From contig SOHZ01000469.1 of the NCBI GenBank assembly GCA_004377365.1, positions 1 to 34,592 of the forward strand: DNA of 34,592 nucleotides. The letters are read 5' to 3'. Positions 16,434 through 23,763 of the stretch are shown here, in pieces. Position numbers and translations under genes: made by a program. Every line of letters starts with the position of its first letter. Position 1 is the stretch's first letter. Origin of the DNA: Anaerolineales bacterium. GTDB lineage: Bacteria; Chloroflexota; Anaerolineae; E26-bin7. Below the pieces are notes generated by a model. The model made no database searches and was not told the DNA's origin. It saw only the letters and a program-made list of their open reading frames with translations.

Positions 16434-17306
16434 TCAGCCCCCTCTATCGCCTCCCACGATAATCCTATATATCGCCTCCAACTCCTCCTCCGAGTAGAAC
16501 TGGATCACCAGCTTGCCCCCCTTCTTGCTGCGGAAGAGCCTCACCTTGGTACCCAGAACATTCCTGAACTCATTTTCCAGAGCCTTGGTCTCCGGCGAGG
16601 GAAGCTCACCCCTACGCTTGGGTTGCGTCCCGGCTGCCACGCGCCTCACCATTTCTTCCGTCTGGCGTACACTGAGACCCTTCTTGACGATGGCTTCCAA
16701 GACCTTCAACTGATCGGCTCGTTTGTTGAGGGCCAGCAGGGCCCGGGCGTGGCCCTCGCTGATCTGGCCTTCGGCCAGAACCTGCTTGATCTCGTCAGGC
16801 AGGCGCAGGAGCCGCACCGAGTTGGCCACCGTCACCCGACTCTTGCCCACCTTCTCCGCCACCTGTCCCTGGGTCAAACCAAAATCGTCTAACAACTGGC
16901 GATAGGCAGCAGCCTCTTCCAGAGGATTGAGGTCGGCCCGCTGGATGTTCTCCACCAATGCCAGTTCCAGCATCTCCTGGGGTGTGGCTTCCTTCACGAT
17001 GACCGGCACCCTGGTCAGGCCGACTATCTTGGCCGCTTCCCATCGCCGCTCTCCGACGATGATTTGGTATTGAGCGTCGGAGGCCGGGTCCTGGATGCTG
17101 GTAACGATGAGAGGCTGAATGAGGCCATGCTCGCGGATGGAGTCAGCCAGCTCCTGTAGGGCCTCCGCATCAAGAACCTGGCGGGGCTGCATGGGATTGG
17201 GCACAATAAGGTCAACGGCGACCTCGCTCAGGCCTGGGCCGCTGACCTCGGTTGCCGGGATGAGAGCCCCCAGGCCCTTCCCCAGTCCCCGTCTTTGTTG
17301 AGCCAC
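16434..17306 (-). CDS. parB: Chromosome-partitioning protein ParB
   Basis: ParB is the DNA-binding CTP switch that loads at parS and recruits SMC for chromosome segregation. The 290-aa protein has the N-terminal GLGKGLGALIP stretch, which in the family stimulates ParA, and a ParB-N domain with GERRWEA at 85-91 and ENIQR at 119-123, the nucleotide-binding motifs. The helix-turn-helix is at about 144-170 (LTQGQVAEKVGKSRVTVANS). A C-terminal dimer domain covers about 240-286. The start is GTG at 17306, chosen because GGAGGTGAT, a near-perfect anti-16S match, lies 6 nt upstream. It is directly downstream of parA. No parS site (TGTTTCACGTGAAACA type) was seen in the window. Confidence 0.96.
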   Translation of the reverse strand: MAQQRRGLGKGLGALIPATEVSGPGLSEVAVDLIVPNPMQPRQVLDAEALQELADSIREHGLIQPLIVTSIQDPASDAQYQIIVGERRWEAAKIVGLTRVPVIVKEATPQEMLELALVENIQRADLNPLEEAAAYRQLLDDFGLTQGQVAEKVGKSRVTVANSVRLLRLPDEIKQVLAEGQISEGHARALLALNKRADQLKVLEAIVKKGLSVRQTEEMVRRVAAGTQPKRRGELPSPETKALENEFRNVLGTKVRLFRSKKGGKLVIQFYSEEELEAIYRIIVGGDRGG

Positions 17307-17370
17307 CGCTCTATCACCTCCAATGGCCAGGAATAAGAGGTAAGAATGGGGCAGGAGATAGACATCTATT

Positions 17371-17401
17371 ACCCCTGTCCCTTGTCCCCTATCCCCTGTC
17401 T
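17371..17401. repeat. Degenerate 7-bp tandem repeat across the parA stop codon
   Basis: On the minus strand, units close to GGGGACA recur (GGGGATA, GGGGACA, AGGGACA, GGGGTAA) from inside the last codons of parA into the parA-parB gap. The parA stop TAG lies inside one unit. Confidence 0.55.
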
Positions 17402-18162
17402 TTGTTCAGAAACTCCTCCGTCAAGGCCTGATAAGCCAAAGCTCCGGCCGATCTGGAGGCATAGCTCAGGATGGTCTCACCGTAGCTGGGAGCCTCGCTT
17501 AGACGGACGCTGCGCGGGATCACGGTGGAGAACACCTTGCTTCCAAAATGTTTCCTCACCTCGTCAACCACCTGCTGCGAGAGATTGGTGCGGACATCGT
17601 ACATGGTCATCAGGATGCCAGCGACAGTCAGCCTGGGATTCAGGTTCTCTCGCACAAGATTGATGGTGTGGATCAACTGGGTCAGGCCTTCCAAAGCCAG
17701 ATACTCACATTGGATGGGAATAATGACACCATCGGCGGCTGCGGTCAAGGCGTTAACGGTCAGAAGGCCCAGGCTGGGTGGCGAGTCTATAAGCACATAG
17801 TCGTAACGGTCGAGGACAAGAATGAGCGATTCTCTCAAAAGATGCTCGCGGCCCGGCAGGCGGACGATCTCCACTTGGGCCCCGGCGAGGGAAGGCGAGG
17901 AGGGTGCGATATCCAAGCGGAGCCTGTTGGTGAGAATGATGATCTCGGCCAGGGGCACATTATCAATCAGGACATCGTAGATGGACAGGGGTAGTTTGTT
18001 CTTGTCAATGCCCAAGCTGCTGGTGGCGTTGGCCTGAGGGTCAGCATCAACAAGCAGAACCCGCTCGCCACCGGCTGCCAGATAGGCCCCCAGGTTTACG
18101 GCTGTGGTTGTTTTGCCCACTCCGCCCTTTTGGTTGGCCAGAGCATAGACTTGGGTCGTCAT
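17389..18162 (-). CDS. parA: Chromosome-partitioning ATPase ParA (Soj)
   Basis: ParA is a deviant Walker-A ATPase that binds the nucleoid as an ATP dimer and is driven off by ParB, moving origins apart. The 257-aa protein starts MTTQVYALANQKGGVGKTTT (signature Lys12 and Lys17). It continues with the switch region VDADPQANATSSLG, VLIDSPPSLGLLTVNAL and the C-terminal IPRSVRLSEAPSYGE typical of Soj. Length matches chromosomal ParA. The start ATG 18162 is 28 bp after the PfkB-kinase stop, with a weak GGA-type ribosome site. The last codons run into a short tandem repeat, so the C-terminal residues NKDRG are probably not conserved. It forms an operon with parB. Confidence 0.97.
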   Translation of the reverse strand: MTTQVYALANQKGGVGKTTTAVNLGAYLAAGGERVLLVDADPQANATSSLGIDKNKLPLSIYDVLIDNVPLAEIIILTNRLRLDIAPSSPSLAGAQVEIVRLPGREHLLRESLILVLDRYDYVLIDSPPSLGLLTVNALTAAADGVIIPIQCEYLALEGLTQLIHTINLVRENLNPRLTVAGILMTMYDVRTNLSQQVVDEVRKHFGSKVFSTVIPRSVRLSEAPSYGETILSYASRSAGALAYQALTEEFLNKDRG

Positions 18163-18190
18163 GGCAATATCAGACTATCCGTTTCCATCC

Positions 18191-19036
18191 TCAGACATCC
18201 ATCCGATAGGAGGTCAACAAACACGACTCGACTTTCTCTCTGCTGGGAATGCCCGTCACGCCTGGCTCCACGACGGAGAAGGAGGCCACACAATTGGCGA
18301 AATGGGCCGCCTCCCAAGGGTCACCGGTCTCCTCCAGCCTGACCAGATAAGCCGCTGCGTAGGCATCGCCAGCTCCTGTCGGGTCAACCTTGCTCACCTT
18401 GCGAGCCGGGAAGTATCGCCTCTGGCCCCGATGATATACCGTTGACCCCTTCCAACCCGCCGTCACCACGACGATCTCGGTCAGCTCAACGTATTGCTGG
18501 ACCAGGGCCGTGTCCCCGCCCACATCCTCCTCACTCAAAACCAGGACCCTGGCAAAAGGGAGCACCTTCTCTGGTGCGGCCCAGATCACCGGTGAGACCC
18601 GCCCCTCGTCATCCCACTGCCTCATCCACCCCTGCGGGGTGACCCCAATGAGCGAGCCTTTGAAGAGATGGATCACCCCTTCGTCGAGTTCCTGGGTCAA
18701 AGGCCCCAGTTGGACAATGGGGCTGCGGTGCCACTGGGGAGGTATTGCCTCGGCGGTGATCCTCTCGGCCACGGCCTTGATGAACTGCTGGCGTGTGCCA
18801 TCGTGATAAATGTTCTGAAAGGCGGTCGTCACCGACGACGGTACGCTGACCACTTCGATACCTGGCAGGGCCTCTTCGAGGTCAAAGTCGGGGGAAGCAC
18901 TGGTGACCACACCAACCCTACGTCCCAGCCTCCTGGCCGTCAGACCCGAATAGGTGACCGTGCCACCGACAGTGAAGCCGCCGTCCAATAGGTCCCGGGT
19001 GATGTGACCGATGACGAGATAATCTGGACAATGCAT
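18191..19036 (-). CDS. PfkB-family carbohydrate/nucleoside kinase
   Basis: A 281-aa member of the ribokinase/PfkB superfamily, which phosphorylates a sugar or nucleoside hydroxyl with ATP. The N-terminus has the substrate-side glycines (DYLVIGHITRDLL, GGFTVGGTVTYSGLTARRLG). The C-terminal PfkB signature is DPTGAGDAYAAAYLVRL, in which the last Asp is the catalytic base. The family commonly spans 290-320 aa, so this is a short form. Its position just before parA and parB is often seen in Chloroflexota; a link to segregation is not evident. The ATG at 19036 has no ribosome site and lies right after a terminator-like hairpin, so how it is expressed is unclear. Substrate unknown. Confidence 0.9.
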   Translation of the reverse strand: MHCPDYLVIGHITRDLLDGGFTVGGTVTYSGLTARRLGRRVGVVTSASPDFDLEEALPGIEVVSVPSSVTTAFQNIYHDGTRQQFIKAVAERITAEAIPPQWHRSPIVQLGPLTQELDEGVIHLFKGSLIGVTPQGWMRQWDDEGRVSPVIWAAPEKVLPFARVLVLSEEDVGGDTALVQQYVELTEIVVVTAGWKGSTVYHRGQRRYFPARKVSKVDPTGAGDAYAAAYLVRLEETGDPWEAAHFANCVASFSVVEPGVTGIPSREKVESCLLTSYRMDV

Positions 19037-19042
19037 CTTGGT

Positions 19043-19067
19043 AAAAGAAGCCCACCTGGAAAGGTGG
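19043..19067 (-). terminator. Candidate terminator of the rpmH-jag operon, abutting the PfkB gene
   Basis: Minus strand CCACCT-TTCC-AGGTGG followed by GCTTCTTTT. The stem is only 6 bp but compact. It ends 6 bp before the PfkB ATG, so it could end the jag transcript or act in the PfkB leader. Confidence 0.5.
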
Positions 19068-19132
19068 AGGCTGAAATACTGAAGAGGTAACTACTCACCC
19101 TCTTTGCGTCAAACCAAGGGTAAGAGTCGCAG

Positions 19133-19236
19133 TGTCATTGCGAGGAGCGCAGCGACGAAGCAATCTCGTTTCGGACTGCTGGATATTGTTCGTCAACAAC
19201 GAGATTCTTCGCTCCCTTCGGTCGCTCAGAATGACA
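19133..19236. repeat. 104-bp inverted-repeat element in the jag-PfkB gap
   Basis: The left arm starts TGTCATTGCGAGGAGCGCAG and runs to AATCTCG. The right arm is its imperfect reverse complement and ends AGAATGACA. The 31-bp centre contains a small TTGTT/AACAA hairpin. The arms belong to a type of dispersed palindromic repeat found in many bacterial genomes. No reading frame is present. A half copy lies at 30231-30264. The rest of the 248-bp gap holds only the hairpin at 19043-19067. Confidence 0.75.
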
Positions 19237-19284
19237 ATGGCTGAGTGGTTACCTGAAGAGTTTAGAAACCTCTGATGCTCAGTG

Positions 19285-20031
19285 CTAGGTCTTGGGGATG
19301 ATGGTCACCTTGCGTTCGTCGCCCTCACCCACGCTCTCGGTGGTCACGCTGGGATGGTTACGCAAAGCGATGTGGACGATGCGGCGCTCGTAGGCTGACA
19401 TGGCTTCCAGGGCTATTGGTTGCCGGCTGAAAGAGACCCGCTCGGCCATCTGTTGAGCCAATCGTCTGAGGGACCTCTCCCGCCGAACCTTATACTGTTC
19501 CACGTCTACAACGAGAGGATACCAGCGGCGCGTCTTGCGGCTGACCAGCAGGCGAGTAATGTATTGCAGTGCTGCCAACGTTTCGCCCCGCCGCCCAATG
19601 AGGATACCCAGGTCGTCTCCCACGATATCCAAGACAACAGGTGGTGGTTCCCCCTCTTCCGCGTCAACCTTTTGGCGGATGACCACCTGAGCCCTGACCC
19701 CCATCTTTGCCAGTAGTTCCTTCAGGATCCCCCTGGCCATCTGCTGGAAGTCCTTCTCTAGAAGAGGAGCCGCCAGCTCTCTGACTTTTTTCTCTTCCTC
19801 TACCTCTATTTCCTCTACGTATTTCCCCACAACCTGGGGTTCAATAACGCTGATCCGCACTCTGGCCTCTTCAGCGCCCAACCCAAACAGGCCACGGCTT
19901 CCTTCACTGAGAACCTCTATCTCCACCTCGTCTCTGGTTCTCCCCAACTCAGCCAGACCTTGGGCAATGGCTTCCTCGACGTCTTTACTGCTGAGTTCAA
20001 CGCTTCTTTTTCCCTTTCTTTCTTGTTCCAC
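19285..20031 (-). CDS. jag: RNA-binding protein Jag/KhpB (Jag-N, KH, R3H)
   Basis: Jag/KhpB binds RNA, partners with KhpA in several bacteria, and is nearly always coded next to yidC. The 248-aa protein has a Jag-N domain (SVELSSKDVEEAIAQGLAEL...GSRGLFGLG) at about 10-60. A charged linker follows (about 65-95). The KH domain, about 105-180, contains ILIGRRGETLAALQYI, and the R3H domain, about 185-245, contains ERVSFSRQPIALEAMSAYER. The start is GTG at 20031, with GGGAGAGA before it. It overlaps the end of yidC by 35 bp, which points to translational coupling. It is the last gene of the rpmH operon. Confidence 0.93.
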   Translation of the reverse strand: MEQERKGKRSVELSSKDVEEAIAQGLAELGRTRDEVEIEVLSEGSRGLFGLGAEEARVRISVIEPQVVGKYVEEIEVEEEKKVRELAAPLLEKDFQQMARGILKELLAKMGVRAQVVIRQKVDAEEGEPPPVVLDIVGDDLGILIGRRGETLAALQYITRLLVSRKTRRWYPLVVDVEQYKVRRERSLRRLAQQMAERVSFSRQPIALEAMSAYERRIVHIALRNHPSVTTESVGEGDERKVTIIPKT

Positions 20032-20851
20032 TCTCTCTCCCTTTCTGAACTGTTGACCCTTTCACGCCGCTGACCTTGGCTTCCCTTTTCGCTTCTGTGG
20101 CCTTTTCATCCCCTTTTTGGGGCAAGAGGCTCCCCCAGCCGGTGATGAAATACTGCTGGATCATGCTGAAGAGGTTCGAGGTGACCCAGTACAAAGTAAG
20201 ACCCGCGGGCACCTGAAGAGTGATGAAGCCAAACATGAAGGGCATGAAAAGCATGGTCTGCTGCATGGCCGCTTGCTGTGGGTCCTGGCTGGCAGTACGT
20301 GAAGTCGTCATCCTCTGCATGGCAATCTGGGTAACGACAGTCAAGACCGGCAATATCACATAGAGCGCCGCGGTTGTCCAGCCGCGGAATTCAGGCGCTG
20401 GAGGCCATATCCACTTTATCCCTATCTCACGGGTGGGGAAGGCCAAGTCGGGGATCCAGAGAAAGCGCTGGCCTACAATCTCCCCTGTGGAAGCCAACTT
20501 GTAAAGGGCTTGATACAGTCCAAACAAGATGGGAAGCTGAATCAGCATCGGCAGACAGCCCCCCAGAGGGTTCACCCCGTGCTCCCGGTAAAGCTCCATC
20601 TGAGCCTGAGACAACTTTTCCTTGTCTTTGGCGTACTTTTTCTTTAGCTCCTCAAGTTTGGGCTGGAGTTCCTGGGTAGCCTTCATTGACCGAGCTTGTT
20701 GCAGGTTCAACGGCAGCGTCACTGCTTTCATGATCAGGGTGAAAAGGATGATGGCAAAACCCCAACTATAGGGAATGCCCATCCCCTGGATCAAGTCATT
20801 AAGAAAGATCAACCCCTGGGTCAGCGGTGTGACCACTAAAGAATCCCACAT
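19997..20851 (-). CDS. yidC: Membrane protein insertase YidC
   Basis: YidC/Oxa1 inserts membrane proteins with or without SecYEG. The 284-aa protein is of the short SpoIIIJ type, without the large periplasmic domain of proteobacterial YidC. It has five hydrophobic segments, the first near residues 29-47 (WGFAIILFTLIMKAVTLPLN). The cytoplasmic coiled hairpin ARSMKATQELQPKLEELKKK follows, then NPLGGCLPMLIQLPILFGLY and LQVPAGLTLYWVTSNLFSMI. The C-terminal tail from about 250 is Lys/Arg-rich, as expected for ribosome contact. AGGAGG is 9 nt before the ATG. Gene order rpmH-rnpA-yidD-yidC-jag is the classic arrangement. Confidence 0.97.
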   Translation of the reverse strand: MWDSLVVTPLTQGLIFLNDLIQGMGIPYSWGFAIILFTLIMKAVTLPLNLQQARSMKATQELQPKLEELKKKYAKDKEKLSQAQMELYREHGVNPLGGCLPMLIQLPILFGLYQALYKLASTGEIVGQRFLWIPDLAFPTREIGIKWIWPPAPEFRGWTTAALYVILPVLTVVTQIAMQRMTTSRTASQDPQQAAMQQTMLFMPFMFGFITLQVPAGLTLYWVTSNLFSMIQQYFITGWGSLLPQKGDEKATEAKREAKVSGVKGSTVQKGRESGTRKKGKKKR

Positions 20852-20899
20852 TAAATAGACAACCTCCTAATTGGCGTATGGCCAAGCCACACGCGTATA

Positions 20900-21109
20900 T
20901 TATGGTACAGGATCGTATCCTCCTGCATTAAAGGGGTGGCAGCGGCTGACACGTTTGATACCCAGCCATCCTCCTTTGAGAAGACCGTATTTCTCGATAG
21001 CCTCGTAGGCGTAATGGGAACAGGAGGGGACAAAGCGGCAACTGGGGGGTAGCAAAGGCGCGAGGAACCTCTGATACAATTTGATAACGCCCAAGACAAC
21101 CGTCTTCAT
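20900..21109 (-). CDS. yidD: Membrane protein insertion efficiency factor YidD
   Basis: The 69-aa protein contains the family pattern [20 protein letters not shown], then [27 protein letters not shown] and the ending GGYDPVP. All three conserved Cys are present. YidD is a small, amphipathic inner-membrane-associated protein that aids YidC-dependent insertion. It lies 12 bp after rnpA and 48 bp before yidC. The ribosome site is weak (AAGGTTAG), suggesting coupling to rnpA. A longer overlapping frame on the same strand, 20851-21099, is not the gene. Confidence 0.96.
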   Translation of the reverse strand: MKTVVLGVIKLYQRFLAPLLPPSCRFVPSCSHYAYEAIEKYGLLKGGWLGIKRVSRCHPFNAGGYDPVP

Positions 21110-21121
21110 CTAAATCTGAGT

Positions 21122-21508
21122 CTAACCTTCTGACAGCGCAACGGGGAAACCAGCCCCCGTTACCTCCTCAGCCGCTTTCAGCAGGCGAGCGCGTCTCAAA
21201 AGTTGTTCAACGGCTCGATCTACCTGATGAAAGTTTGCTTCTCGCATGGGCTGGCGGGCGATGATGATCACGTCCCAGCCGTCTGCGATCATCGCCTGGC
21301 GGAGCCTGGTCGCCTCCCGCATAAGACGCTTAGCGCGGTTACGTACCACCGCCCCTCCCACCCGCTTGCTCACCGAAAAACCAAAGCGGCTGTAACCCAG
21401 GTCATTGCGCAGAGCACAGAGGACCAAAAGCGGATGGGCCCATCTACGGCCTTTCTTGTACACTCTCTGAAAATCCGAGCTCTTTCTGAGACGGAACCTC
21501 TTTTTCAT
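21122..21508 (-). CDS. rnpA: Ribonuclease P protein component
   Basis: RnpA is the protein subunit that helps RNase P RNA remove tRNA 5' leaders. The 128-aa protein starts MKKRFRLRKSSDFQRVYKKG and has the RNR signature (SKRVGGAVVRNRAKRLMREA) and the basic central cleft residues. ATG 21508 fits the family start ('..RLRK..DF..V...G'). An in-frame GTG at 21532 would add eight residues (with LGRTQAA) but has no better ribosome site. It sits 69 bp downstream of rpmH, as in almost all bacteria. Confidence 0.95.
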   Translation of the reverse strand: MKKRFRLRKSSDFQRVYKKGRRWAHPLLVLCALRNDLGYSRFGFSVSKRVGGAVVRNRAKRLMREATRLRQAMIADGWDVIIIARQPMREANFHQVDRAVEQLLRRARLLKAAEEVTGAGFPVALSEG

Positions 21509-21577
21509 TGCAGCCTGTGTCCGCCCCAGCACCTATCCCATATCGTCCACTACTGCACGCGACACCCTACTTATAGA

Positions 21578-21715
21578 TTAAACCGTCAACCTTTTACGGC
21601 CCTTGCGGCGACGGGCCTTGAGCACCCTTCGTCCACCTTTAGTGCGCATACGGGCCCGAAAGCCGTGCACCCTGCTGCGGCGTCTCTTCTTGGGCTGATA
21701 AGTTCGTTTCGGCAC
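21578..21715 (-). CDS. rpmH: 50S ribosomal protein L34
   Basis: A 45-aa, very basic protein: [20 protein letters not shown], then [20 protein letters not shown] and the end RLTV. This is the complete L34 family pattern (KRT-x-QP...R-HGFR-R-M-T--GR-VL--RR-KGR--L). It starts with GTG at 21715, preceded by GAGGAGAGGG at good spacing. A near-consensus promoter precedes it, as expected for a ribosomal operon. dnaA, the usual upstream neighbour, is replaced here by mttB1 on the same strand. Confidence 0.97.
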   Translation of the reverse strand: MPKRTYQPKKRRRSRVHGFRARMRTKGGRRVLKARRRKGRKRLTV

Positions 21716-21752
21716 GATGCCCTCTCCTCGCTAAGAATGAGTATGACAAGCT

Positions 21753-21782
21753 ATTATACCCTGTTTTGCTATTAACTGTCAA
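21753..21782 (-). promoter_or_regulatory. Promoter of the rpmH-rnpA-yidD-yidC-jag operon
   Basis: Minus strand TTGACA (21782-21777), 18 bp, TATAAT (21758-21753): both hexamers are perfect. The -35 begins one base after the TGA of mttB1. Confidence 0.85.
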
Positions 21783-21783
21783 A

Positions 21784-23262
21784 TCACTGTAGCAGACCGA
21801 CTTTCTCTTCGTGCTTGTGCCTCTCATCTGCCTGGGCGATGATCTCCTTCACTTCCTTCAGCACGTCGTCAGGCAAGGGCTCAGGTTCATAGTTCTCCAG
21901 GAGGTCTATCACTTTTTCCCTCACCCGCTGGCCCATGGTTTTGGAGCCCGCCTGCTGCCAGTCGTCCCAACGTAAGCGATCCATGAGCTGAGGGAACCAG
22001 AACTCGCTCCTGAAATGCTTGTAGGTGTGCTCGTCGGCCAGGTAATGGCCGCCAGGGCCGATGCGGTTGATGACGTCCACAGCCAGATGTTCCTCGTCCA
22101 CCAGGATGCCCCTCATAATGCGCTTGACCATACTGATGACTTCGTCGGACATGACCAACATGTCGTAGCTACCTATGAGCCCCGATTCCAGGTAGCCCAC
22201 ATCGTGGATCAGGTTGGCCCCGGATAGGGCGGCCACAGTGATGGAGATGGCCGATTCGATGGCCGCCTGCTGGTCCAAGACTTTGGCATCGCTACAACCA
22301 GCCGTGGAGAAGATGGGTATCCTCAGCCACTTGGTGATATCTGCGTAAGCGGCACTGAGCAGATGCAGTTCTGGCGCTCCGTAACACAGGACGGTAGAGG
22401 CCATATCCAGGATAGAAGCCACCCCACCGATGATGATAGGAGTCCCCTTTTTCTTGAGTTGAGCGATGACGACACCCACCAGACATTCGGCCAGGCCCTG
22501 CGCCAATGCCCCGGCCAGGGTGGCTGGCGCTGTGGCACCGCCGATGACGCAAGGGGTGTAAATAGCCGGGATGCCCCTCTCAGCGGAATACAGCACTTTT
22601 TGCACCGCGGCTTCCGAATTGCTGAGGGGTGAGCTGGGCTCAATGTAGATCACAAAGAGAGGATTCTTCCGCCATTCGTCCTCCCCGCCCAGGATGGCAC
22701 AAGCCATCTGGTACTGATCGGCCAGCCCCTCACAGTCTACGGCGGTGATGACCAGCGGTTTGGTAGTACCGCTGACCATGGCCAGGAACTGGTGACGGTC
22801 GTAGGTGCCGATGGGCACATCAGAAGTCAGGCCCACGGACATGTGGAAATCAATGTTGGGCAGGGCGTCGGTGATCTTGGCCGCGTTGTAAACGTCCTGG
22901 TAGGTGAACCGCCGCCGCTCATCGGTGTAGGGATCGGCTATGAAGGGGCAGTCAGAGCCGGTACCGAAGTAGATGTGGTCCTTCTCCAAAAGGACCTTCT
23001 TCTTGCCATCCCGCCCGGTCAGAGTAACTCGCTCTGGCGTGGCATCCAGAGCGGCCTCGACCATGAAGGAAGGGATGCGGACCAGATTGGTGTCACTGAT
23101 GCTAGCCCCGCCCTCCCGCAGCAGTTCCAGGGCCTCTTCCTCGTGAACCCTGGTCCCGGTGCGGGCCAGCACTTCCAAAGCGGCGAAGTAGATCTCCTCG
23201 ATTTGATCATCAGAGAGGATGCGGAACAAGGGAGTAGCGTTGACCTGGTAATTGACTCTCAT
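21784..23262 (-). CDS. MttB-family (non-pyrrolysine) corrinoid methyltransferase 1
   Basis: The 492-aa protein is a member of the trimethylamine methyltransferase (MttB) superfamily, a TIM-barrel that moves a methyl group from a methylated amine to Co(I) of a corrinoid protein. Family features include LEVLARTGTRVHEEEALELL near the N-terminus, FGTGSDCP, KPLVITAVDCEGL, GIPAIYTPCVIGGATAPATL, FSTAGCSDAKVLDQQAAIES and EHTYKHFRSEFWFPQLMDR at the end. There is no internal UAG and the frame is full length. It is therefore a pyrrolysine-free homologue, the group that includes glycine-betaine methyltransferase MtgB. The substrate is unknown. AAGGAG precedes the ATG and a good promoter lies upstream. 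Its corrinoid partner may be the one at 29566-30216. Confidence 0.93.
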   Translation of the reverse strand: MRVNYQVNATPLFRILSDDQIEEIYFAALEVLARTGTRVHEEEALELLREGGASISDTNLVRIPSFMVEAALDATPERVTLTGRDGKKKVLLEKDHIYFGTGSDCPFIADPYTDERRRFTYQDVYNAAKITDALPNIDFHMSVGLTSDVPIGTYDRHQFLAMVSGTTKPLVITAVDCEGLADQYQMACAILGGEDEWRKNPLFVIYIEPSSPLSNSEAAVQKVLYSAERGIPAIYTPCVIGGATAPATLAGALAQGLAECLVGVVIAQLKKKGTPIIIGGVASILDMASTVLCYGAPELHLLSAAYADITKWLRIPIFSTAGCSDAKVLDQQAAIESAISITVAALSGANLIHDVGYLESGLIGSYDMLVMSDEVISMVKRIMRGILVDEEHLAVDVINRIGPGGHYLADEHTYKHFRSEFWFPQLMDRLRWDDWQQAGSKTMGQRVREKVIDLLENYEPEPLPDDVLKEVKEIIAQADERHKHEEKVGLLQ

Positions 23263-23329
23263 CTCTGTGCTCCTTTATTACTTATCATGCTCCCTCCTAT
23301 CGGAGAAGGCACCATCAAAACCTACACCT

Positions 23330-23358
23330 ATTATAACATGGTCCAACGGGGATTTCAA
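23330..23358 (-). promoter_or_regulatory. Promoter of mttB1
   Basis: Minus strand TTGAAA (23358-23353), 17 bp, TATAAT (23335-23330). The leader of about 60 nt has a possible small stem (CCTTCTCC..GGAGGG) but is too short for a cobalamin riboswitch. Confidence 0.7.
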
Positions 23359-23379
23359 ACTCTCCAGAGGCCTTGGCCG

Positions 23380-23751
23380 TCAAAAGTCCTCAGATTCGGG
23401 GAATTCCATCGCATCCAGAAGGACCTGTCGCTGCTCGGGTGGGAGCGCGGTCAAAAGCGCCCCCAACTCGGAAGGGATCTCATCACCCTCCATCGTCCTC
23501 TCTGCAAAGGCAGCTTCCAGCCCCACCTGGCGGCAGTGAGCCAGCAGTTGGCGGTGCTCGGTGAAAGCGCCCTCAGCCTGGGCGTCACCCTGCTGGCGAG
23601 CGATGGCCACCAGTTGGCTCAGCAATTGGTCAGCCTCGTCACTCAGCAGTTCAGGGCGAGCCTCGATAATGCGCTGCGAGGCGGCCCAGGTGTCGGCCTG
23701 TACAAAGGTCTGGATGACGTCGAACAGTTGAACCAAATCCAGAGAATTCAT
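23380..23751 (-). CDS. Small helical protein (TPR-like), function unknown
   Basis: The 123-aa protein is predicted almost wholly helical: FVQADTWAASQRIIEARPEL, DEADQLLSQLVAIARQQGD and FTEHRQLLAHCRQVGLEAAF. This pattern resembles short regions found next to TPR or CHAT domains in large signalling proteins of filamentous bacteria, where 'A...IV..HPELL' and 'H...L..CR..G...AF' recur. Here it stands alone. Its start is 12 bp after the FxLYD protein, with AAAGGATG as ribosome site, so it is probably co-translated with that gene. No catalytic residues are recognisable. Confidence 0.75.
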   Translation of the reverse strand: MNSLDLVQLFDVIQTFVQADTWAASQRIIEARPELLSDEADQLLSQLVAIARQQGDAQAEGAFTEHRQLLAHCRQVGLEAAFAERTMEGDEIPSELGALLTALPPEQRQVLLDAMEFPESEDF

Positions 23752-23763
23752 AGCTGCATCCTT

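Noticed and set aside
16195-16434. 79-codon minus-strand frame between parB and coaE
   Set aside because: It overlaps coaE's promoter and two hairpins and has no ribosome site or family signal.
23263-23322. Cobalamin riboswitch in the mttB1 leader
   Set aside because: The leader is about 60 nt and lacks the conserved B12-box; the size is far below that class.
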